A stretch of 22,417 nucleotides of DNA, taken from a virus. The stretch is taken from positions 1 to 22,417 of IMG/VR virus record IMGVR_UViG_3300046804_000600, one strand, 5' to 3'. The notes under the pieces were generated by a model. It was given only the letters and a program-made list of their open reading frames with translations. It made no database searches and was not told where the DNA came from. The position numbers and the translations under genes were made by a program. Of the stretch, positions 15,586-21,344 are shown in pieces (the stretch's first letter is position 1; every line of letters begins with the position of its first letter).

Positions 15586-16206
15586 ATGGCAACATTATTA
15601 CCAAGAAAATCAGGACCACAAGATAACGCAATTGCAACTGATGATGACCATCACGAAGCATTGTCAAGTGATCCAGCAGTATCAGCATTCCCACAAGGAA
15701 GTTCATTTGGAGGATTCGGAAATGCAACATCAAATGGCACAGCAGCATTTGGCGCACCTCAAGCAGGAGGCTTCGGTGGTTCCACCGGCTTTAGTTCAAC
15801 AACTACAACATCGTCAACAACTAGCAGTTTCGGAGCAAGTCCGTCAATACAATCAGGAGCATCTATGCCACAACACAACCCAGCAGATTCTTTAAAATCA
15901 GGCGGAGGCGCAATGTCCGAAGGTGGTGAATCTACTGTAGCATTAGACAAAGATGCAACAGATTGGATTAATAAGAAATGGCGTCCAGTTATGGGTTGGG
16001 TGTACATGATGACATGTACCTGTGACTTTGTTGTGTTCCCGGTACTATGGTCATTGTTACAAGCATTGACACATGGTAACGTTACAAGTCAATGGCAACC
16101 ATTAACATTGCAAGGCGCTGGTCTATACCACATTGCAATGGGTGCAGTTCTAGGTATCGCAGCTTATGGGCGAACAAAAGAAAAAATCGAGGGTGCGGCA
16201 AAATAA
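15586..16206 (+). CDS. Holin-like membrane protein with FG-rich disordered N-terminus
   Basis: A 206-residue two-part protein. Residues about 35-90 are Ser/Thr/Gly-rich with five FG dipeptides (F41, F44, F55, F63, F82) and resemble nucleoporin FG repeats in composition. Residues about 130-206 hold WRPVMGWVYM, a long hydrophobic stretch (134-161), a polar loop, a second segment (176-195), and the ending GRTKEKIEG. This arrangement (RP near the first membrane segment, RTxEKxxG after the last) matches the 3TM holin family first described for gene transfer agents. A holin would release the endolysin (GH19 gene, about 10 kb upstream) at lysis. AGGA lies 9 nt before the ATG. The holin assignment is likely but rests on a short pattern. 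The role of the FG part is unknown. Confidence 0.8.
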   Translation: MATLLPRKSGPQDNAIATDDDHHEALSSDPAVSAFPQGSSFGGFGNATSNGTAAFGAPQAGGFGGSTGFSSTTTTSSTTSSFGASPSIQSGASMPQHNPADSLKSGGGAMSEGGESTVALDKDATDWINKKWRPVMGWVYMMTCTCDFVVFPVLWSLLQALTHGNVTSQWQPLTLQGAGLYHIAMGAVLGIAAYGRTKEKIEGAAK

Positions 16207-16209
16207 ATA
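16203..16209 (+). promoter_or_regulatory. Weak late-promoter-like box ATAAATA
   Basis: ATAAATA overlaps the stop codon of the holin-like gene, just before a much stronger sigma70-like promoter. It lacks the G or T first base and may be chance. Confidence 0.2.
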
Positions 16210-16238
16210 TTGACTTAACGCACAAACTGCGTTATACT
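16210..16238 (+). promoter_or_regulatory. Sigma70-type promoter of the dnaJ-clpA unit
   Basis: -35 TTGACT (16210-16215), 17-nt spacer, -10 TATACT (16233-16238), then 7 nt to the ATG at 16246. RNA should start at or within 2 nt of the ATG, so dnaJ is probably leaderless. The spacer holds a palindrome. Confidence 0.85.
16216..16234 (+). promoter_or_regulatory. Candidate operator in the promoter spacer
   Basis: Perfect 7-bp arms TAACGCA (16216-16222) and TGCGTTA (16228-16234) around CAAAC. It fills the -35/-10 spacer and overlaps the first two -10 bases. A dimeric regulator bound here would block RNA polymerase. It is not the CIRCE heat-shock operator. The other two sigma70-like promoters of the window lack it. 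Confidence 0.55.
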
Positions 16239-16245
16239 TAATATT

Positions 16246-17070
16246 ATGAGCGACCACTATCAAACTCTCGGGGTAGACAGAAATGCCTCCCCCGACGAAA
16301 TCAAAAAAGCATACAGAAAATTAGCGGCAGTACATCACCCTGACAAGGGTGGTGATACAGCCATGTTCCAGAAGGTACAAGCTGCCTACGATACTTTATC
16401 AGACCCAGAAAAGAAAGCACAATATGATAATCCACATCAACACCACTTTGGCGGAAACAGCCCATTCGGATTTGAGTTTCACACCAATGGATTTAATGTC
16501 AATGACCTCTTCGGTTCAGTCTTCGGACAAGGAGGTCATCCTTTCTTCGGACAAGGATTTCAGAATAATCGACAACCAACATATCGCACCACAGTTTGGT
16601 TATCTTTGGAACAGGTATGTACAGGTGGAGAACAAGTACTACAACTGCAAACACCCAACAGTGGACTTCAAACTGTAAAAATCAATATCCCATTGGGTGT
16701 TGAAAATGGTGAACAATATAAGTATACGGATTTGATTAAAGATGCTACGCTTATGGTTGACTTTAGAGTTCACCCTCACCCAAAGTTTGAACGTCATAGA
16801 TTTGACTTGTTGACCAAATTAGAAGTATCAGTGTTAGATTTAATTGTGGGCACATCAGTTAAGTTCACCACTATTTATGGGAAAGAACTTGAAGTAACTG
16901 TCCCAGCTAAATCTAAACCGGGCACAATGTTGAGAATTGCTGGTTCAGGCGTTCCATTTAATGGGCAAAACGGTGACCAAATGCTATTGATTATACCAGT
17001 AATGCCTGATACAATAGACGACAGAATAGTTCAAAGTATTCTACAATGTCAACCATCACGAGGAAACTAA
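16246..17070 (+). CDS. dnaJ: DnaJ-type co-chaperone (type II, CbpA-like)
   Basis: A 274-residue J-domain protein that should stimulate ATP hydrolysis by host DnaK and hand it clients. The J domain covers residues 1-60 ([23 protein letters not shown] at 31-33, [21 protein letters not shown]). A Gly/Phe-rich linker follows (about 68-108, [10 protein letters not shown] to FFGQGFQNN), then the C-terminal client-binding beta domains ([48 protein letters not shown]). The Cys-rich zinc domain of DnaJ is absent, which makes it type II. In phage lambda, DnaJ and DnaK remodel the replication complex, so a phage-encoded J protein could redirect host DnaK. It heads the unit with clpA. The start sits at the predicted RNA 5' end with no Shine-Dalgarno. 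Confidence 0.95.
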   Translation: MSDHYQTLGVDRNASPDEIKKAYRKLAAVHHPDKGGDTAMFQKVQAAYDTLSDPEKKAQYDNPHQHHFGGNSPFGFEFHTNGFNVNDLFGSVFGQGGHPFFGQGFQNNRQPTYRTTVWLSLEQVCTGGEQVLQLQTPNSGLQTVKINIPLGVENGEQYKYTDLIKDATLMVDFRVHPHPKFERHRFDLLTKLEVSVLDLIVGTSVKFTTIYGKELEVTVPAKSKPGTMLRIAGSGVPFNGQNGDQMLLIIPVMPDTIDDRIVQSILQCQPSRGN

Positions 17071-17073
17071 TAA

Positions 17074-19347
17074 TTGACTAACTCACCTGAAATTGAATCC
17101 ATTATTGAGCAAGCAATTGGATTCGCAAAAGAGCGCAACCATGAATACTGCACTATTGAACACTTGCTATTGAGTTTAATTTCATATACTCCCTTTAAAA
17201 AGTGTTTGCATGGTTATGGTATTGACGTTGAATCAATGACCAAAGAAGTTGTAGGATATGTTGATAGTTTACACGCTATCAAAGTAACCGACACTAGTAA
17301 AGAAGTTCATCCTAGAAAAACTAACAGTTTAGAACGAGTGATGAATCGGTCAGTAACTCAAGTGTTGTTTACTGGTAGAAAACAAGTTACTACGGTTGAC
17401 TTGTATCTAAGTATTGCACACGAAACAAACAGTCATGCTCATTACTTTCTTCTAAAGTATGGTATCAATAAGAATGAGTTTGTACCATACTGGCAAAAAC
17501 ATTATAAGAATCAAGAATCGTACTCTAACTTGACTGAAACTCAAGCAGACGAGATTTTAGAAGAATACACCTCTAACCTAACAGAACTTGCACACAAAGG
17601 CAAAGTTGAACCGTTGATTGGTCGTGCATTTGAAATTGATGAAATTGTTAACGTATTAGCAAAACGATTCAAATCAAACGTATTGATGGTGGGCGATCCA
17701 GGTGTAGGTAAAACTGCTATTGCAGAAGGTCTTGCCCTGAAGATTGTAGAAGGTGATGTTCCTGAGTTTTTGAAGGGCCACACTCTTTATTCGCTTGAAG
17801 TGGGTTCATTGCTTGCTGGCTCAAAGTATCGTGGTGACTTTGAAGAAAAGATTAAAGCAATCATTGAAGCATTGAACACAAAGAAAAAAGCAATCCTATT
17901 CATTGACGAAGCACACACTATGAAGGGTGCAGGTTCAAGTAACAATAGTGGTCCTGACTTTGCTAACATGATTAAGCCTGCTATCACAAAAGGCACATTG
18001 AAAGTTATTGCAAGTACAACTTGGGAAGAATTCTACGAAAGTTTTGAGAAGGATCGTGCGTTGATGCGTAGATTCTATAAAGTATCAGTAGACGAACCAA
18101 ATCGTGAATCAACTATTCGTATTTTGAATGGTCTAAGCACACGATTGAATGACTTTCACCATGTTGAAATCAAAGAAGATGCAATCGTTGCGGCAGTTGA
18201 TGCGGCTACACGATATATGCACGATAGAAAGAACCCAGATAAGTCAATCGACCTGATTGATGCCGCTTGTGCTAAACAACGAGTATTGGGTAATGACGGT
18301 GCTATCATCACTAAAGAACTAGTATACGAACAAGTTGAGCGTATGACCAAAGTTCCTGCTGATAAACTCAACAATGATAATAACGACCGTATTATTAATC
18401 TCGAAACTAATGTTAAAGATAAACTATATGGTCAAGAAGAATCAGTTAATCAAGTACTTGAACGATTGTATGTGTCATTTGCGGGTATCGGTAATGATAC
18501 AAAGCCAATGGCAAGTTTCTTGTTCTTAGGACCAACTGGTACAGGTAAAACTGAACTAGCACGACTATTATCTAAGAATCTGGACATGCCATTGTTGAAG
18601 TACGACATGTCAGAATATAGTGAAAAGTTCAACGTATCAGCATTACTAGGTGCCCCTCCCGGATACGTAGGTTACGGTGAAGGCAACTTAGGTGGTGGTC
18701 GATTAATCAACGACTTGAGCAAGAATCCTCATGCTATCTTGTTGTTTGACGAAGTTGAAAAAGCTCACCCTGATATCTTTAATGTGTTCTTGCAACTACT
18801 TGATGAAGGTCGAGTAACAGGTACGAACGGTAAAGAAGTCAATGCTAAGAACTGTATCGTCATTATGACTAGTAACTTAGGTGCTAGTGACAGTGAAAAG
18901 AACATGATTGGTTTTGGTAGTCAAGAAAAGACAGGTGAAGATGACAAGGCTCTTAAAGAATTCTTTAAACCTGAATTCAGAAACCGTATCGATTTGATTA
19001 CTAAATTCAACAAACTCGACACATTGGCGATTAAGAAGATTGTAGTGAAGTTTACAGATGTCCTTAAGAATTCTCTGAAAGAAACCTACGATATCACTCT
19101 GAATTTGTCAGAGAATGTTGTAGATTATCTAGCGGAAAAGGGTTATGATCCTAAGATGGGCGCACGTCCTCTAGGTCGTAAAATTGATGAGTTGATTCGT
19201 GTACCATTATCAAAGAAAATCTTGTTTGAACGAATTAAGAATTCAAACATTACAGCAAACTTGGTCGGTGAAGAAATTCAATTTGATGTTCAACAAAAAT
19301 TAACAGCAGAAGTAGGCGAAGATGGGATTATTAAAGTCAGCCAATAA
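17074..19347 (+). CDS. clpA: ClpA-type AAA+ unfoldase with ClpP-docking motif
   Basis: A 757-residue Hsp100 protein that unfolds and threads proteins, close to E. coli ClpA in length (758). In order: N domain (about 1-145, HEYCTIEHLLLSLI); D1 with Walker A GDPGVGKT (207-214) and Walker B ILFIDEAHT (about 273-281); D2 with Walker A GPTGTGKTE (about 486-494), Walker B LLFDEVEKAHPD (about 554-565), EFRNRID and GARPLGRKID. The long coiled-coil middle domain of ClpB is missing. NMIGFG places an IGF tripeptide at 612-614, where ClpA carries its IGL loop for binding ClpP. It can therefore probably feed substrates to host ClpP. No clpP is seen in the window. The start is TTG: a stop lies directly upstream in frame, AGGA is 9 nt before, and the N domain needs this start. 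Confidence 0.94.
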   Translation: MTNSPEIESIIEQAIGFAKERNHEYCTIEHLLLSLISYTPFKKCLHGYGIDVESMTKEVVGYVDSLHAIKVTDTSKEVHPRKTNSLERVMNRSVTQVLFTGRKQVTTVDLYLSIAHETNSHAHYFLLKYGINKNEFVPYWQKHYKNQESYSNLTETQADEILEEYTSNLTELAHKGKVEPLIGRAFEIDEIVNVLAKRFKSNVLMVGDPGVGKTAIAEGLALKIVEGDVPEFLKGHTLYSLEVGSLLAGSKYRGDFEEKIKAIIEALNTKKKAILFIDEAHTMKGAGSSNNSGPDFANMIKPAITKGTLKVIASTTWEEFYESFEKDRALMRRFYKVSVDEPNRESTIRILNGLSTRLNDFHHVEIKEDAIVAAVDAATRYMHDRKNPDKSIDLIDAACAKQRVLGNDGAIITKELVYEQVERMTKVPADKLNNDNNDRIINLETNVKDKLYGQEESVNQVLERLYVSFAGIGNDTKPMASFLFLGPTGTGKTELARLLSKNLDMPLLKYDMSEYSEKFNVSALLGAPPGYVGYGEGNLGGGRLINDLSKNPHAILLFDEVEKAHPDIFNVFLQLLDEGRVTGTNGKEVNAKNCIVIMTSNLGASDSEKNMIGFGSQEKTGEDDKALKEFFKPEFRNRIDLITKFNKLDTLAIKKIVVKFTDVLKNSLKETYDITLNLSENVVDYLAEKGYDPKMGARPLGRKIDELIRVPLSKKILFERIKNSNITANLVGEEIQFDVQQKLTAEVGEDGIIKVSQ

Positions 19348-20041
19348 TGTTCAGGGTGTAGATTTTATCGATTATAGAGATACAGTCTACTATAACAAGT
19401 ACACATATCGTGCAAGAATAACTGTTGAGGGTTTGCGCAGGGGCTATTATAGTGATCCTGAAGAATTTGAAGAAAGACTGAACAAGAATAAATTGTGGGG
19501 TAGGATTTCCGATAAAGAAAAAGAAACCATCAAACAAAATCTTCCCGAGATTAAAACATTGTTGCAGTTTAGAGTAGACCACAAGAAAGATAAACAGGTA
19601 ACTATTCGTATGGAGCATGACACAATGGCTGTGTTTCATAACGACTTAGATTTTCTGCACAAACATTTTGATGGTTTAGTCGGTGCTAAAATAGACTTTA
19701 CTCAAGTTGAGACTGCCGGGTATGCTGGTGTTAAGTTATTTGCAAAACAACCTAAACACCCGTTTAGAGTTTATTTTAGAAGTAAGCGTGTGCCGGCAGA
19801 GTTTAGAGAAAGTGTTAAAAATATACTAAAATCTAACCCCAAACTAAGACCTAGCCCAGCATTTAAAATTTGGCTTAATAGCACTGAGAGCAATGGTTGG
19901 AGAGTATGGTATCATAACTACCTGAGTTCTAGTTTCTTCATTGATTATACAGAAGAAAGCTATCTAAGCTACTTTGCGTTGATGCACGGTGAACAGTTGG
20001 GTAAAAAGTACAAACTAGAGAAACGTCCCGTTATCGTCTAA
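19322..20041 (+). CDS. Uncharacterised phage protein overlapping clpA
   Basis: A 239-residue soluble protein I cannot assign. It opens with FIDYRDTVYYNKYTYRARITVEG (strand-rich), then a charged helical part (DPEEFEERLNKNKLWGRISDKEKE), a beta/alpha core (DFLHKHFDGLVGAKIDFTQVE, VKLFAKQPKHPFRVYFRSKRVP) and an aromatic C-terminal region (WRVWYHNYLSSSFFIDYTEESYLSYFALMHG). It looks like a basic, single-domain alpha/beta protein. I recall similar proteins in T4-like phages without a function. The only usable ATG is 19322, 26 nt inside the end of clpA, which suggests translational coupling to clpA. Confidence 0.82.
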   Translation: MGLLKSANNVQGVDFIDYRDTVYYNKYTYRARITVEGLRRGYYSDPEEFEERLNKNKLWGRISDKEKETIKQNLPEIKTLLQFRVDHKKDKQVTIRMEHDTMAVFHNDLDFLHKHFDGLVGAKIDFTQVETAGYAGVKLFAKQPKHPFRVYFRSKRVPAEFRESVKNILKSNPKLRPSPAFKIWLNSTESNGWRVWYHNYLSSSFFIDYTEESYLSYFALMHGEQLGKKYKLEKRPVIV

Positions 20042-20045
20042 ACAT

Positions 20046-20053
20046 GATAAATA
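20046..20053 (+). promoter_or_regulatory. T4-late-type promoter box GATAAATA
   Basis: The box lies in the same 12-nt context (ATGATAAATACT) as the one at 14384. RNA would start near 20059, about 19 nt before the ATG at 20078, and would serve the 20078-22417 unit. Confidence 0.65.
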
Positions 20054-20074
20054 CTCTATTAATATAGGGTATTT
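20049..20074 (+). promoter_or_regulatory. Hairpin covering the ribosome-binding region
   Basis: Arms AAATACTCTAT (20049-20059) and ATAGGGTATTT (20064-20074) form 11 pairs, one a G-U, around TAAT. The only Shine-Dalgarno-like bases for the ATG at 20078 (AGGG, 20066-20069) are in the 3' arm. The 5' arm overlaps the late box. No T run follows, so it is not a typical terminator. Confidence 0.6.
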
Positions 20075-20077
20075 ACC

Positions 20078-20245
20078 ATGGCAAAGATTGTAGAAGAAGT
20101 TGTAGTAATCAAACTAAGCAAATTAGTTAAAGAAAACACTGAATCCACTGGTTTAATCGCCAGCAATGAAATATGTGATGCACTAGAGCAAGTTGCACAA
20201 GAACTTGCAGGCGATGGTGTGGTTGTCGAAGTAGTGAGAGCATAA
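20078..20245 (+). CDS. Small uncharacterised protein (55 residues)
   Basis: A 55-residue protein, MAKIVEEVVVIKLSKLV and so on, ending DGVVVEVVRA. A first strand (VEEVVVIKLSKLV), a helix (SNEICDALEQVAQELAGD) and a last strand (GVVVEVVRA) would make a small beta-alpha-beta fold. The function is unknown. It is supported by a late promoter box upstream, a one-base overlap (TAATG) with the next gene, and ordinary codon use. The likely Shine-Dalgarno AGGG is weak and lies in a hairpin, which suggests translation is controlled. Confidence 0.72.
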   Translation: MAKIVEEVVVIKLSKLVKENTESTGLIASNEICDALEQVAQELAGDGVVVEVVRA

Positions 20246-20586
20246 TGAGCCAACCAGTAACAATCACATTAATCCCCCAGACAGCAAGTACTGGGCAGAA
20301 CACACTTATTACAAGTGATAAACACCCTGCAGCCGGTTACTATCTAAGCAAGAAAGATTTCCAAACTTTTACTTGGAACTTTACCTCAGTTTCTGGAATT
20401 TTAACTTTCCAAGCTACATTAGCAGAAACCCCCACAGAAGATGATTGGTTTGTAGTTCACACTATTAACGCAACCAGTTCAACACAAAACAGTTATGTTA
20501 ACATCACGGGTAACTTTGTTTGGTTACGTGCCGTTATGAATAACTTTAGTACTGGAACAATACAACATATCAAGGTAAGTTATTAA
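20245..20586 (+). CDS. Small beta-rich, probably structural protein
   Basis: A 113-residue protein composed mostly of beta strands (VTITLIPQTAS, FTWNFTSVSGILTFQATLAETP, DDWFVVHTINATS, SYVNITGNFVWLRAVMNNFSTGTIQHIKVSY). The layout, with a TEDDWF turn and a FVWLRA strand, resembles small beta-sandwich domains in phage virion proteins. It has no signal peptide. It overlaps genes on both sides by one base (TAATG twice) and so belongs to the late unit starting at 20078. A virion decoration or tail role is only an inference from fold type and context. Confidence 0.78.
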   Translation: MSQPVTITLIPQTASTGQNTLITSDKHPAAGYYLSKKDFQTFTWNFTSVSGILTFQATLAETPTEDDWFVVHTINATSSTQNSYVNITGNFVWLRAVMNNFSTGTIQHIKVSY

Positions 20587-21344
20587 TGATATTGCTAGAA
20601 GGCGGAAACATTTGGGACGATGTTGAGACTAATTTTGACCCCGGTCAAGTTGGTAAACCACTGACTGCCACAACACAAAAGATTTTAGATAACTTAGGTG
20701 TTAGTGTTAACACTATTGGTAGTTGCTGGAAGCCCCGCTATGACAGAAATGGTAACGTTGTTCCTAGCAACGACTTAGATGCTATGGTAGATTTAGCAAT
20801 GTTGCAACATGTATTTCAAACTTCCGATGGTAAAACAACTAGACAAGCACTAGATGATTATCTACAAAAACAAGGATTGAAAACATATAAAGCAGGTGTT
20901 ACTGTTCATACTAGAATCCCAATGGGCGGCAAGTTTTATCAAGTTGATTTGAAAGTTGTCCCTAACGCAGCCAAAGTTGCACAATTTCATAGACACGATA
21001 TCCCTCAAGGTTCACCTTACAAGGGCGTTAATAAGCAATTAGTTATGAATGCCTTAGCAACAAGTCAAAATATGTTATGGAGTCCTGATGAAGGATTGTA
21101 TGCACGTGATGCAGCCGGTAAGAAAGCACAATTATTAAGTGACGACTGGGATAAAATTGCTCAGTATTTGCTAGGCAAAGGCGCATCTGGTAAAGATTTG
21201 GGTAGTGTAGAATCAATCTTATCAAAGTTGCCTGATAATAGAAAAGAAGAAGTTTTGAATCTAGCACGAAGTGGACGTAGTTGGCAATCTGCAACACCCG
21301 GAGTCAATGAATGGTTTCGTAGAACATTGGATATGCTAAAATGA
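20586..21344 (+). CDS. Pol-beta-fold nucleotidyltransferase-like protein
   Basis: A 252-residue protein with the signature of the Pol-beta nucleotidyltransferase superfamily. It has IGS (44-46) after a helix, then NDLDAMVD with the metal-binding pair D63 and D65, and QVDLKVV with the third acidic residue D121 on a following strand. All three expected acidic residues are present, so it may be active. The reaction could be transfer of a nucleotide to RNA, DNA, protein or a small molecule and cannot be told from sequence. The loop between GS and DxD (16 residues) is longer than the common form. Residues 150-252 are helical and may bind the substrate. It overlaps the upstream gene by one base and the downstream ligase-like gene by ATGA, so the two enzymes are probably made together. 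Confidence 0.8.
   Translation: MILLEGGNIWDDVETNFDPGQVGKPLTATTQKILDNLGVSVNTIGSCWKPRYDRNGNVVPSNDLDAMVDLAMLQHVFQTSDGKTTRQALDDYLQKQGLKTYKAGVTVHTRIPMGGKFYQVDLKVVPNAAKVAQFHRHDIPQGSPYKGVNKQLVMNALATSQNMLWSPDEGLYARDAAGKKAQLLSDDWDKIAQYLLGKGASGKDLGSVESILSKLPDNRKEEVLNLARSGRSWQSATPGVNEWFRRTLDMLK

Noticed and set aside
15272-15757. Minus-strand frames opposite the genes at 15028 and 15586
   Set aside because: They lie fully opposite well-supported plus-strand genes, lack ribosome-binding sites and give biased Leu/His-rich products.
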